Shown: positions 47,561-59,340, counted from the first letter of the stretch. The stretch is 64,000 nucleotides of DNA from Nilaparvata lugens (GCF_014356525.2 NC_052506.1:8797698-8861697), one strand, 5' to 3'. Translations and numbers: made by a program. Notes: a model not told the origin generated them from the sequence alone.

Positions 47561-48667
47561 GCAGTAGCAGAAGTCTTCGGGGTGATTTACAGCATTTATT
47601 TAGGATTTTCGTTAAATAATAATTATAAATCTAAATCTGTTGATTCAAATGTTGCTCTGCATATCATAATATCAGTACCATTTGTTTTACATGCTAGTTT
47701 AGCATCAGCTTTGCAGCTTTTGTTTATTGACAGTAAACACAAAATGCCTATTAGAGCCATTATTTCCTCCCTTGATGTATGTTTGCAGTCTCTGTCCCTT
47801 GAAAAGTTCCCAGATGCTAGCTTTTTTCAATTAAAGTATTTGTGTACTTTCACTTTCGGCCCAGCTAGACAGTCTCCTTCCACTCAAAATGGCGACTTAA
47901 GCAACAGACCCGCCATGATAACAACATTTACTTTCAGTACAAAATAAGAACCAAGAAAACAAGTGAAAGATAATAAAGCAAATATGTAAATGGGAAAACT
48001 ATTGACTAATGTATGCTTACAGTTTTACGATAAAACTAAATTCGTAGTGTTGTATTGGTTGAAATGAATCTGGTCATTTAAACTATACTGGGAATTTTCC
48101 TTAATTAATCTTGTTATTTCTAAAGCCTCTAGAATATTCAAATATCTGCCTTTGTTATTAACATGCAGAAACTCAACTGTGAACTTTGATTATTTGTTAT
48201 CAAATGTTCTGTTTATTTTCTTGGTTCTTATTTTGTACTGAAAGTAAATTTTGTTATCATAGCGAGTCTGTTGCTTAAGCCGCCATTTTGTGACACCGTT
48301 GAGTGGGAGGAGACTGTCTAGCTGGGCCAATGGCAGGCGTTCATGCCCTTGACCAATAGCAGTACTCGCCTACTAGTAAAAATTATGCTGCTCTTGTATT
48401 TAGTTTTAGTTTATCAAAGATTGACAGTGATGTAATAACCGAAACCGGTTTTTCTAGGTATCAATAAATCTGTGGTTTTTTTTACAATTTCTTAGTCTTA
48501 ATTTGTGTACTTTACTATTGAGTCTATCATTTCTAAGCTAACAAACTTGAGATAAACGTACAATTCACTTTTGACATATTTAGCAATACGTTTGGGCTCT
48601 AGGAGTGCTTTGACAATATTCTTAGCTTCAACAGTATATACGTTGATCAAGTAGACACGTTGAAAGG

Positions 48668-50313
48668 CGTCATAGCCCAAGAATAGTATATAGTAGGTTG
48701 CCTTGATCACATAAGACGCGTGGAGAACGCAGCCGGCTGTGGTGTGACGTCATGCTGCGACCTCTCGGCCCGGCTTAACATGCAATCAAATGTAAAAATG
48801 CCAAACTTTGGAGGCCTCATAGCGAATTAACCATCAACACTACATAGAAGTGATTGACATAGGCATTTTATCCCCTTTGAAACAATATCAAAACCAATTT
48901 TCAGTAAAAATCCTATAAATGTTACTGGCGAGTCTAAAACAAATCGTTTGAACACACGATTTGATTTGATAATACCATTTCAAATATGTTTTTGTCTCTT
49001 ATTTTCTTCTGCATCGATTTAGTTCTTTCTCTTGAACAGATTCTATTCTTATTTAGAAATTTCATCCTTAAGGAGGTCTGTGGAAAGAACTAACAGCTTC
49101 TTTAGGGATTTCAGGATATTAACGTTATTTTATCAACAACTCCTGAAACAATGTGAACCCATCAACGGTTGCCTAGCTTTATCACAAAAATAAACAATCT
49201 AGATAAGCCCTAAGCCTATGTATGAACATCATTTAATCATTATAAAGATTTTTATTTATCATAATTATGATAAAAAATAGATAATCATGACTTTTAATGA
49301 CTTTAATGCTGTTATTTTATCAAGAAATAAAGCACATTACACTACTGTGCTGTAAGGTAGTTGAAACATTTCATAAATAATTAATGTTATATAATTAAAG
49401 TTATAATTAGGTGAAGTATTTAAATTATAATTAACATCTATTCTTGCTTTACACAGGTGTTCTTTGCATTCATAAGTATCCCATTGGCACATTGAAATAA
49501 AAAATAACTTACTACCGTGAATAATAAATGATATTTCCTTTTTAAATTTGTGTCCCATGAATATAATCAATAAAATATACTAATAATCCTCAATAATAAT
49601 ACTGCACTGAGCAGAAACAAAAACACAATACAAGAGCAACGTGTTGGCACTACGCTTTCCAGTAGACAACTGAAATAATTATTAGTAACCAGACAGTTCA
49701 ACGTTCTAAAAATAACTTGTAACCATGGTGAAGAGTTCCATGAATTCGCTAAATTGGTTCTAGGTATTTGTCAATTAATAAAGTCTTAAACAAATAGTCA
49801 TAAATACAAATGCTTGCAACTAGAATTCCGGGCGACGATACTATCAATTTTCACAAACGATTGTCAAATAAGAAACAATCATTTTTAAATATGATTGACC
49901 AGCATACAATTAAATATGATCGCTTTATTTTGTCATATTATTGTTTAAAATAAGTCCAAAACAAATAAGTTACCAGCCTTTTCACAAATATGAATCGGTT
50001 TTACCGATTGAATATAGTGATAGATTCAAGGACTTTCTATACCTTTCGAAATAAATTAATGTTTTCAAAATACACATTAATGTGAAGCTTGTTTCTTTCT
50101 GAATTGAATCGAATATACATATTTTTATCAATACAGCGGTTTTTATGTGAGGAATTGATATTTGACGCGGTGTTTTGTATGTAATTCTTATGGGAAGCCG
50201 GCGTTTGCCGGCCGAGAGGTCGGAGTTTGACGTAGGCTCATGCCATCTCATGCGCGTATGTAAACGCGATCGAGGCAACCTGCTATACACTATCCTTGGT
50301 CATAGCCTTCACA
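48668..50313. mobile_element. Inverted-repeat element, about 1.65 kb
   Basis: Left arm (from about 48668: GTCATAGCCCAAGAATAGTA, AGGTTGCCTTGATCAC) pairs with the right arm ending at about 50313 (GATCGAGGCAACCTGC, TATCCTTGGTCATAGCC). An inner GC-rich pair is GACCTCTCGGCC / GGCCGAGAGGTC. The interior (48.8-50.1 kb) is AT-rich without recognised genes. Confidence 0.6.
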
Positions 50314-50389
50314 TTTTGGCGCCCTGGACATACCTGCTAAGATAGGATAGATCTGTTTGCAGATATACCTATAAGTTTGTATGACTGCT

Positions 50390-51010
50390 GCTGCTACTGC
50401 TCGGTGGTAGCTTACACTTCCTCGCTATCAGGGAGCTTACACTTCCTGCCATGTTTGCGGCAGGCTGTACCACTCCTACGGTTTTCGCCACTTTCCTGGC
50501 CGTCTTTTTAGCATCTTTATTCTGATGCACCTCTTGCCATTCTTCTTCCATCTCGAAACGGAGATCTTTGCCAAGAATAAAGCCTTCTATGGCCTCAAAT
50601 TCATCTAATTTTGCTTTCAATTTCGTCTCAAGAGCCGAAAGCTCTAATAAGTCCTTCTTCTTCTAATAAGTTTGTTCTTCGCTGTTTGTTTCATAATTGC
50701 AGCATTTCAAGCTGCAATTTTTTGCGAGCTTTTTCCTTCTTGAGCAGCAGACAGCCGCGGTTGAATAGCCGGTTAGAGTCTTTGGCCGACTCTACCAGTT
50801 CGCGGAACTTCTCAAACATAATTTTCCGATCCTCGTTCATATGGTTCGTATTTCAAATAGAAACCTCGCACATTCTCCAACTACGTTTCCAAGATCTCAA
50901 GCAAATCTTCGGTGAGCCGTGTCTCCTGAAAGTGACGAAAGGAGGCTCTCTGCTCATCGGAGAAGCAGCATTTGTCCCACCACGACTGCAATTCTTCTTT
51001 CACTTTTGAG
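50390..51010 (-). pseudogene. PRC1: Intron-less PRC1/Ase1-family pseudogene fragment
   Basis: Read on the minus strand from 51003: VKEELQSWWDKCCFSDEQR, then RLTEDLLEILET, stop at 50881-50883, LENVRGFYLKYEP. After a frameshift near 50830 it continues MFEKFRELVESAKDSNRLF, NRGCLLLKKEKARKKLQ, stop, and after another shift ELSALETKLKAKLDEFEAIE and EEEWQEVHQNKDAKKTARK. The order and the NR-FNRG-LL-EEK-type motif match the spectrin/microtubule-binding part of PRC1 (fly Feo), the antiparallel microtubule bundler of the spindle midzone. At least two stops and two frameshifts, and no intron, point to a retro-copied pseudogene. No poly(A) tract remains. Confidence 0.72.
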
Positions 51011-51079
51011 ACATAGATCTTTTTTTTTTGAAATTTTGCATTTAAAGGATAATACAAAAGGAAAAGGAGTCTCCTTCTA

Positions 51080-52205
51080 ACGTCAATGGCCCATATGAAT
51101 AAAGCCAGAGCAAATGCTCATGAGCAAGAGCATGGAGCATAAGGTTTTGCTCATGAGCAAAAGCATTTGCTCATTTTTATATGAATAAGCTTTACCTTTT
51201 ACTCTTACCTTATGCTCCTGAACCACAGAATAAGTACAGAATGGAAACTTGTAATCAATCGCCTATCTAACCAATACTTTTTACATGACGCCAATACTAA
51301 ACACGTCACGTGACCTTGGGAAGTTCCAATCCTGGTCTTCTGATTGGCTCGTGGCCTGTGAATGAGATCAATTGATCCGGATCATTAAAGTGATCCAAAC
51401 CTACCATCAATACTATTACAATGCGGCGCTTCCTAACAAGATGGCGGATTTTAGCGTAGGATACTAGCCAAGTTTCCATACTGTATGTATACTGTGCCTG
51501 AACTCTGGAGCAAATGCTCACGTATTTTAGAGATTTTTCATCAGCTGATTTGCTTTTGTAGCCTTAGTTTGTTTTTATAGCTCATGGAAGCGCTAAATAT
51601 GCAAATAGGGTGCACCGCTTGCGTTTGCGTCGTCTGCTCTGTTTTCTATTTATGAATAGAGTTTTAGGTTAGTTGAGTTCAGAATTTTGAAATAATAGCG
51701 TGAATAAATGTCATCTCTATAATAATCTTCAGTATATTCTTATAATATCAATAGCCTTATAATCGTCTACACTTTCATCTTCTTGAATACCTATTTCCTA
51801 TTTTGTGATGGCTATCTTTATAACAGGTAGCTGTAGGGATAATGGTGATATGTATCATCGTTGAATCTAATAAGAGTTTTATAGTTCTCAACTATTGGTT
51901 GTGATCGTATCTGGTATAATTTCCTCTTCCTCATACGGATTAGTTGAGCCATTTTACTATGAGCAAAAGGTGATAAGCTGCTGTAGACTATGCTCACCTT
52001 TTTTGAAGCATTTGCTTCAAAAGTTGAGCAAATGCTCTAGTTTATTCATACAATTTTGAGCAAAAGCTTTTACTTTTGAGCAAATGCTCAAACTATTTTT
52101 TTGATGAGCATGAGCAGAAGGTTTTGCTCACGTTTATTCATAGAAAATGAAGCAAATGCTCCATATTTTAGAAGTATAAGCAAATGCTCAACTTTATTCA
52201 TATGG
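51080..52205. mobile_element. Harbinger-like element dense in GAGCAAATGCTC motifs
   Basis: Inverted ends TGGCCCATATGAATAAAG and CTTTATTCATATGGCCCA. It is inserted within a family X repeat whose two halves (AACGTCAA and TTATTACCG) flank it. GAGCAAATGCTC or half-site variants occur many times near both ends (51105-51175 and 51975-52190). The interior has no recognisable transposase, only a short unidentified minus ORF at 51306-51521. Confidence 0.7.
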
Positions 52206-52460
52206 CCCATTATTACCGTAAAAATCAGACTAGATAATTATTCATCATAAATCAGCTGTCGAGTGGATTATTAATTGCATGCAATTAATATATCAATGTA
52301 ACTTGGTAAAAAATCATGTGTTATGTGGACTATTTATTGCCGTTTTTACAACGATATCTTGCCGACACGACATACAGACAGGATCTACTCCGATGGACAG
52401 TATAAGAGGAGGCTGTGAATTATAACTGCGCGATGTCTACTGTTCACAGAACTACTAGTA
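52205..52460 (+). repeat. Family X repeat, right half
   Basis: Continues the family X repeat that begins at 51025 and is split by the element at 51080-52205. Collinear with 2440-2838. Confidence 0.6.
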
Positions 52461-52593
52461 ATGTGAGAGTAGCATTTACTACTTACTGCACCAGAGTTTG
52501 AGAAAATAATGTTTAATCCACTATTTGTACTCTGTATAGAAATTGCTTTATTGAACTACTCAACAAAATAATATAATATTAGTTGAGTCACTA

Positions 52594-53100
52594 CCTCCGT
52601 AAACAAAGCCATAGTGACAGGTGATTGATGGTAACGTGGTAGGGCTTTTAAACCGATAAAAACACTAAAGTGCGAGATAAATTACTTTTAACATGAAGAG
52701 GAGAAACCCATTTCTCCCTCAACAGTTTGTAGCGTGAACACAGACGGACATCCTGCGCACAATTGGATGCGCCGTGTCATTTTGCTTCATGTTCTTGTGA
52801 TGAAAACATCTCTGTAACATACACAAACCAATATACCTGCTGACCAGTTCACTACTTGGAACATTGCCAGCAATAGATGGAGGGAAGTGTTGGTGCGACG
52901 CGTTGCAAAGCTCTCTCATTCAGACACAAAAGAAGGAGAATGCTGCTAGGTAGTGGGAGTGATTAGAGGAGGATAGAGCATCGGACCTCTCCGTCTTCGA
53001 GAAAGAGCCGTGTTAAAAGTAATTTATCTCGAACTTTAGCTGATATAGATCGCACTGATCAGAGATGATACAGAATGCACTATGGCTTTGTTTACTGAGG
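52594..53100. mobile_element. TA-flanked MITE in the 3' flank of the GPR180-like gene
   Basis: Inverted ends CCTCCGTAAACAAAGCCATA and TATGGCTTTGTTTACTGAGG flanked by TA. Inner arms GATAAATTACTTTTAAC and complement. It ends about 150 bp from the stop codon, so it may be transcribed as part of the 3' UTR. Confidence 0.7.
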
Positions 53101-53254
53101 TAGCGGTTGAGTTTCCTTTCTCTATGTATTCTTTGTTATGTAAATTATTATCTATGTATTCCAAGACCAGGTTCATATTGCTTCTCATGGCATTTAAGCT
53201 GTAGCATGAACATGTAGAGAAGATTTGACCAATTTGCTTAATACTTGCAGCGTA

Positions 53255-53481
53255 TCACGTGATGACCTTAGTGATTTCGTGGGTGATGGAGTCGCAGGAG
53301 CTGGCCTGCCGCAGTTCGGCATATCCGACACTGTTGATAACATGAGGCGCCTCGTTGAACTCGTCCAACTCCTCGCGAGCATCCTGCTCGTAAGCCAGCA
53401 GAAAGTACTGCTCACTGCGCGTTGGCCACAACAGGTGAGCCATCACACAGTACGCCAGGCAGTCGGCTGAATATGTGATAC
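53255..53481 (-). CDS. GPR180/TMEM145-like membrane protein, last exon
   Basis: 227 bp after a TTTGCTTAG acceptor. The first two bases complete a Gly codon, then 74 residues and TGA at 53255-53257. Reads ITYSADCLAYCVMAHLLW, the seventh-helix region, then PTRSEQYFLLAYEQDAREEL and a polar tail ending SITHEITKVIT. LLWPTR followed by a tail is typical of the GPR180 end of the family. No clear polyadenylation signal was spotted in the 150 bp before the MITE. Confidence 0.8.
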
Positions 53482-53567
53482 CTAAGCAAACCAAACATTA
53501 ATTGGTACTACTCATTGGAATTACACTACTCAGTTTCTTCTTCTGATGATGATAATAATAATAATAT

Positions 53568-54587
53568 TGGGGCACCGAGCTTCGCTCGTTATTTATTTAT
53601 TGACTTTTGATAAACCGAACACAATTCTTTAAAATAACTGGGGAAGTACTAACAGGCACAGACCAAAACTGCTTCTATCCCGAATTTTGATTTATACACT
53701 ATAAATCAAAGACCTTAAAGAGATATAGACCCACAATGCCTATGCCTTCCCAATGATAGCTCTTACTTGAAATTGAAGGCCGCCATTGGGGTATTTTAGC
53801 ACGAGATATTATATCTATATATTTGTAATACTATAGATTACAAAGGCATTGGTATATAATAATCTTATAGGTTGCCCTCTCAATGGCCGATTTCAATTCC
53901 AAGTACGACACTAGCGCTGCATGTGAGTCCATGCATCTTTAAGGTCTTTGCTATAAATAGTCCAGAAAGTAGGTTATGTTCCATACACTTGAATTCAGGT
54001 TCAATTTTCTGTTCAAACATTTGAAAACAAAAAATGTATAATTTAAATTATATACAAACCAAATTGAGTAACAACATAACACTCACTAATCACTTGAAAT
54101 TGTCAAATAATGATCAACTTTGAAAATTATGATATACTCTAGTTTAGGAGGATTATCATGTCATGTCAACAAATCAGATTATGTTGATCAAATCGATTAA
54201 ATTGTCTAGCTAGATAAAATTTCTCGCTGATTGATTATGATTACACAGCTCGAAATAATTCTGTCTTTCTCCCACACAGGCACACGCATCTTCTGTTATC
54301 GAGAGACCACGAAATTATCATTTGTTTTCCAAGGACGAATTATCCTTTTAATATCATTCAGCGAGTTTTCCAAAGAATGAGACCTAGTGCAATCGAATCT
54401 TTATATCATAAACCTACTATGTTCCAAATTTTCGTGAAAATCGTTAGAGCCGTTTTCGAGATCCGTAAAACATAAATAACCAAATATAAAAATAGCCAGA
54501 TATAAAAATAACCAGATATAAAAATGACCAGATACAAAAATAACCAGATATATAAATACAGAAATCGCTTGCTTAATATAATAGAAT
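53568..54587 (-). repeat. Helitron-like repeat family H, copy E (reverse)
   Basis: Begins (reverse) with ATATTGGGGCACCGAGCTTC and ends near CTTGCTTAATATAATAGAA. Contains the hAT MITE at 53707-53950 and a short CCAGATATAAAAATAA tandem at 54478-54560. Confidence 0.55.
53707..53950 (-). mobile_element. hAT-type MITE, second copy
   Basis: 244 bp, ends CAAAGACCTTAAAGAGATAT and CATCTTTAAGGTCTTTG, flanked by perfect 8-bp direct repeats CTATAAAT. Reverse orientation relative to 24878-25251, and without the internal duplication. Confidence 0.88.
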
Positions 54588-54588
54588 A

Positions 54589-56025
54589 CAAGGTGCGCCA
54601 GAGAAACTTACTTATTTGAAAGGTCAATGAAAACAAAAGTACTTTAGTTATTGTTTTATTTTTTTTTGTCATAGTCATTCAATATCAGCTGTTTTACATG
54701 CATGAAATCAAGCCGGTTAATAGCTGATTGTACTACAAATAAAACATATGATTCTCATTATAGCATACTATACTGTAATAAAATCATATGTTTTCTTTAC
54801 AGTCAAGTATGTTTCTTTCTTCCGAAATAGGAACAGCAACACTGTTGCAAAAACCCGCCGTTTAGCGCTCCAGGTGGAAGTTTTGTCAAGAACAATAATG
54901 AAATTTCTGATTCGGGATTTGTAAACTAGGTTATGTTTACAGAATGCTTGTAGTAGCTTCAGCACAAGCAGGTAATGTTTTCTTTTTTCAATGATTCTTC
55001 TTTAGATTGTTATGACAAAAAATAGTGTACGTTACTTGGACATGGATGTCTTTTGCAGTGCTCGAATGAAATTCTAGTCTCGGCTAACGCCTCGACTAGA
55101 AACATTATTCTCGTCTGCAAAAGGCCCCTTCCTATCCATGTGACGTAAGATAATATTTCATATGAGAATACAATGTTCCAATTTTTTTCATGCAGTCTTG
55201 AAAATGACGATGCAGTCAGATAAATGGCGACCACCATTGCGCATACACTGATGAAGTCGATTTTTGAATTTTGTATCCACTCGTTGCAGTAAGTTATATC
55301 ATAGAGAAACAATAGTGTAAGTAGATATCCCATGGTATAGGGAATTTATGTCGCAACTTTTACTGTTATCTCAAGCCGATTATTGTCAATTTTTACTGTT
55401 TTGTTGGGGTGATAGTGTATGAACGGCACAATTTGAGAGACTACCAGCATCACACAGCTGCATAGGAAGAACTACGTGAACTATTGGCTTGGGATAACAG
55501 TAAAAGTTGCGACATAAACACCCTATACCATGGGATATCTACTTATGCTATCGTTTCTCTATGGTTATATCAATCCGTATGTTGGCAATAGCGTCGCGAA
55601 TGTTGTTCTTGAGGACTGGTGTGCAATAGTCTGTGGTCGAACAACATAAACCAGGGATTTCAAATAAGCCCATAAAAAAAATCACATGGAGTCAAATGTG
55701 GATAGCGTGCCGGCCATTGGAGATCGCCTCTGAGAGAGGCAACAAAATCGCGTTCAGTCAATTCTTCAACAACAGCAAATTCATAGGGATGAAATTGAAG
55801 GTCTTCATGAAAAATTCGTTGGACGGTGGAGTCAGAAATTGCTATAGCAGCTGCGTTTTTGCGAGTCAAACGCCGGGGAGAACGCACAACTGACTGCCTC
55901 ACTCTTTCGATATTTTCTGATGGTTCGTTGAAGTCCATTTCTTTGTTGAGCGACACTTCTAAACTTCTGAAATGAGTTAACCCACGTCAGAAACGGATTA
56001 CGGCCAGGAACTGTTTTGTAAAAAT
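54589..56025 (-). mobile_element. Mariner-type transposon, decayed and with insertions
   Basis: Left end CAAGGTGCGCCAGAGAAAC as in 44033, preceded by TA. The right end is lost. Minus-strand transposase pieces at 55660-55956: RQSVVRSPRRLTRKNAAAIA, HEDLQFHPYEFAVVEELTER, then, by an internal deletion, ARYPHLTPCDFFYG. Insertions at about 54669-55155 and 55300-55563 split it. Confidence 0.75.
55300..55563. mobile_element. MITE M copy 1, 7-bp target duplication
   Basis: 264 bp with about 75-bp inverted ends starting CATAGAGAAACAATAG and ending GTTTCTCTATG, flanked by GTTATAT. It contains GGGATATCTACTTA at both ends. Inserted in a mariner copy, and near-identical to 60803-61067. Confidence 0.82.
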
Positions 56026-56394
56026 TATTTTGTGGAAATACATTTCGATTTTTCTTTGTATTGTGTGGATCTATAAATTCAAAGCAAAATCTTTTGAAAC
56101 ATGAATAAAAAAATGAACATTTCATTTTACATTATGCTATTATTTATCATTGATACTTGCCATTGATTTTGGAATAAAAATTTTAGTATGCTACCTAATG
56201 AGTTGGAAAACGAATTTGTTTTGAAAAAAATGGAACAATAATTTATTGTTGTTATATTATTATTAATATGTTGAATATGCCATTGATTAATAATATTCAC
56301 ATTGGGAGATGTGATGATGGCCATTCCAAAGCAATCCTAGTATTATTTTCCGTAAAATAAGGTTAGTTTTTTTACGCATAATATTATGAAGAAA

Positions 56395-56600
56395 TTTATT
56401 CCAAAATAAAATTGCAAACTATTAATTATGAATTTAGATGGACTATTCAAATAATTTAGGCATTCCATGACATTTATTTGGCTATTCATCTACTCCAAAA
56501 CCATAAGTGAAATCATAACCCTATTTTGGACTTTTAAAGTGTTATCTAAATTTGGGAGATAAATGGTACAAGGAGTATCCTTAGTTTTTCTGTCCCAATC
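56395..56600 (+). repeat. Retroelement 3' repeat
   Basis: Opposite orientation to 21327-21540. Shared TTTGGGAGA-AAA-GGTACAAGG-like segment and a TATTTTGGACT stretch. Confidence 0.45.
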
Positions 56601-56639
56601 AGTGCTTCTCTGTAAAAAAATATAAATAACTGAATTGTG

Positions 56640-56965
56640 TTTGCTCGGTTGAGTCTAGAACTTAAATTTAAACCCTACCCCAGTCGAGGGTTTAAAATCA
56701 CGCTGTTTTAAGTTCTGAACTTGACGATTTTTGATAAATCCTTGACTCGGAAAGAGATGAGAATCTAATTCAAGTCCTGGACTTATAAGCTCTTCACTCA
56801 GAAAGCGAAATTATAAACTCCAGGGTCTTATGTGATATCTAAACTCCAGGGTCTATTTGAGTCCTCGACTATGTTAACGCTCTGACTCGGAAAGCCAATT
56901 TTCTGACTCCAGAGTTTAAATCCGGTTAAAGTCTAGAACTTAGCTAAATCCCGAGCTCGGAAACC
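56640..56965. repeat. Short-motif-rich MITE-like block
   Basis: GACTCGGAAAG occurs at about 56734, 56882 and, as GCTCGGAAAC, at 56961. TAAACTCCAGGGTCT occurs twice. AGTCTAGAACTTA is near both ends. This looks like a small transposon with subterminal repeats. Confidence 0.45.
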
Positions 56966-57054
56966 GGCCATGAGAGTTTAGTCAAACCATCGGCTGAAGG
57001 AAAGTAGGCTAAAGCAGATAAGAGGTAATAGTTATTGAAAATTGTATTCATTAC

Positions 57055-57310
57055 CTAAGAGAAGTTTGAACCTCCAAAATGCTGGAATCTGCATGGCGAT
57101 GAGGGCCAAAATGGGGAGGTAGATGAACCACACCAGTGCCGATGCACCGAAGTGTAGAAAAAAGTTGAGCTTCTTCGAGTTGTGCTCATACAACATGGTC
57201 GTCCTCAGCTCAAACAGAAACCAAACTATTATCTGACATCTGAGAACGAGTATTAGCCAACCTGGCCACGTCTGATATTCATCTATGTCTTCGATGATGT
57301 CCACCTCGGT
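57055..57310 (-). CDS. GPR180/TMEM145-like membrane protein, internal exon
   Basis: 256 bp, acceptor TTTTGTAG, donor GTAATG, phases 0 and 1. Encodes TEVDIIEDIDEYQTWPGW then two hydrophobic spans (ILVLRCQIIVWFLF and GASALVWFIYLPILALIA) separated by YEHNSKKLNFFLHF. The DEYQTWPG-hydrophobic-ALVWF order matches the GpcrRhopsn4 domain shared by GPR180 and TMEM145. Joins the last exon as LLLG-ITYS. Confidence 0.82.
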
Positions 57311-57635
57311 CTACAAAATTAAGAAAAAAGGTCAACATCAAATTGATTAGCTAAAACAATAATAAATATTATTTGTCTTCTTTTAAAAGAAGAATAGATT
57401 ACAACATTTTACAGAATATCCTACACTAATAATATTAATATCGGGGGCCGAGCTTCCTCTGGAATACAAAAGCATAAAAAAAATTATTACGAAAGAAGAA
57501 ATTATAATAATATGCATAGTTCTTACAGAAATGTTCTATCTAATCAGTGATATATATTTATGTAGATGATTGAATTTTTTATGTCGTGAAAATCGTTACA
57601 GCCGTTTTCGAGATTCGTAGAACATAAATAACCAG

Positions 57636-58273
57636 ATATCGGGGACCGAGCTTCGCTCTGGAGTACAAAAGCATAAAAAATTTATTACGAAAGAAGAAAT
57701 TATAATAATATGCATAGTTCATACAGAAATGTTCTATCTAATCACAGTAAATTGAGATTAATTCCCAGAGGAATGCAAAAATTTCCCTCACAAAGGCCCG
57801 GTTGCACAAGAGCCGGTTAAATTTTAATCCTGATTAACTTCACGTGAACCAAATCAGAGAAGACCGTTTCAAAAAGATGGATCCACTGGAATTAATTAGG
57901 ATTGAAAATAACCCGGGATTTTTTGCAACCGGCACTAAGTACCTGATTGAATGATTAAAAAAGTTCAACAGCTGAGTCATAATTTTGACACAGTCCCACA
58001 CACATGAACTCGCTCACTCACTTCCATCACCAACAGACAACGAAATAATTATCATCAGCTGTTTTTCCAAGGATGAATAATAATTTTCCTTTTCATGTCC
58101 TTCAGCGAGTTTTTCCAGGGATGAGACCTAGCGCAATCGAATCTTTATATTATACACCTACTATGTTCTGAATTTCGTAAGAATCGTTAGAGCCATTTTC
58201 GAGATCCGGTGAAATACAAACATATAAACATCTAAACATATAAACAGAAGTTGCTCGTTTAATAGTATAGGAT
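57636..58273 (-). repeat. Helitron-like repeat family H, copy F (reverse)
   Basis: Starts (reverse) ATCGGGGACCGAGCTTCGCTC and ends TTGCTCGTTTAATAGTATAGG. A second partial 3' end lies just left at 57440-57480, implying one copy inserted next to another. A MITE is nested at 57798-57934. Confidence 0.6.
57798..57934. mobile_element. Small MITE (CCGGTTGCA ends)
   Basis: Ends CCGGTTGCACAAGAGCCGG and TTTTGCAACCGG. Shares AGCCGGTTAAATTTTAATC with 40047-40135. Confidence 0.55.
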
Positions 58274-58321
58274 TACTGTCATATCTCTAGAGAAAGTACA
58301 GATCATCATCTGTACTAGTTG

Positions 58322-58930
58322 TCTATAGTGAGGTCCACGTTATAATGGCAGTGAAGAAAGATAGGAGGATCCTCAGTTCTGTCAATGACTTCTATAGACG
58401 GTAGCTGATACATGCTTATTGATGTAATATTAACTGTTCATTCTGGTTTAAAATAATTATTATTTACTAGTAGTTCTGTGAACAGTAGACCTCGCACAGT
58501 TGAAAACCACCGCCTCCTATAATACTGTTCAACAGAGTGAATTATGTCCTGTCCTGAGATATTGGTGTGTAAACAACTAAGGACTGTTTGGGTTGTTGTA
58601 TCTACAATAATTTGTTGTAAAAAAATGATGCTACTATCATCAAAAGATTACCAAGTTAGAAGCAAAGAAAATTATTAATAATATGCTACTTTGAGTTATC
58701 AATTACTTGCCTCATCGCTTGCAATTAATAGTCCACACGACAGCTGCCTTTTTACTAAGTTACATTGAGATATTAATTGCATGCGTCATTGCATGCGATT
58801 AATAATCCACTCGGCAGCTGATTTTTTATGAATAATTCTAAAGTCTGATTTTACGGTAATATTGGCGTTAGAAGGAGACTCTTTTTCCTTTTGTATTATC
58901 CTCAATTTTTTTTGGAAATCAATACTTTCC
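58322..58930. repeat. Family T fragment and reversed family X repeat
   Basis: 58322-58450 carries CTATAGTGAGGTCCACGTTA. 58470-58905 is the reverse complement of 2400-2838 (GTTCTGTGAACAGTAGACC to AGACTCTTTTTCCTTTTGTA). Confidence 0.55.
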
Positions 58931-59059
58931 TTACCTATGGTAATAGGGCAAGGAAAGTGATTATAGATGTTAGTTGGTTGGTTGACAACAGATCAGCACA
59001 GAATATATTGATTTGGAATAATAAATTGTTGCCTTAAATAAAGTAAAACAGCTACTAAC

Positions 59060-59197
59060 CATATTCCAAACGTAGAGTAGAATATGAACGACTCCGTAAA
59101 CAAACCATATGGTGAAAACCAATGGTTTCCACGTCAACTCCATGCGTGTTACCGCCCATCCTTTCGCTAGCAGCAGTAACAATAACATGAATGTCGT
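59060..59197 (-). CDS. GPR180/TMEM145-like membrane protein, internal exon
   Basis: 138 bp, 46 codons, acceptor TTTTCAG and donor GTTAGT, both phase 0. Encodes TTFMLLLLLLAKGWAVTRME then LTWKPLVFTIWFVYGVVHI-LLYVWNM. LLLLAKGW-TR is the signature block of this family (third to fourth helices). It connects to the next exon as NM-TEVDIIED. Confidence 0.82.
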
Positions 59198-59340
59198 CTG
59201 AAAATTATAAATAGAATAGATTAATCATTAAATACCTAATAGATTATCTTTGAGACTAAAGCATTAGGATAACTTGAAGCTACAAGGAATGCAGGCAACA
59301 AATACAAAAATTAAGGCTATTCACTACACTTTTTCATTAA

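Larger units (their letters stand above)
45103..48500. mobile_element. Large inverted-repeat element (about 3.4 kb), composite
   Basis: Left arm about 45103-45360 and right arm about 48225-48500 are inverted copies: GACAATTTCCTAGTCTTTT-type ends, an ACCGGTTTCGGTTATTAC block, and GCCGCCATTTTGTCACACC-like inner part. A third inner copy is at 47850-47945. Inside lie a LINE fragment, a piggyBac fragment and a Harbinger-like MITE. The class of the outer element is unknown. Confidence 0.6.

Noticed and set aside
47537..47947. 136-residue plus ORF
   Set aside because: Starts in antisense piggyBac sequence and ends in the inner arm of the large inverted-repeat element; no recognised domain.
53225..53470. 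81-residue plus ORF
   Set aside because: Antisense shadow of the GPR180-like last exon.
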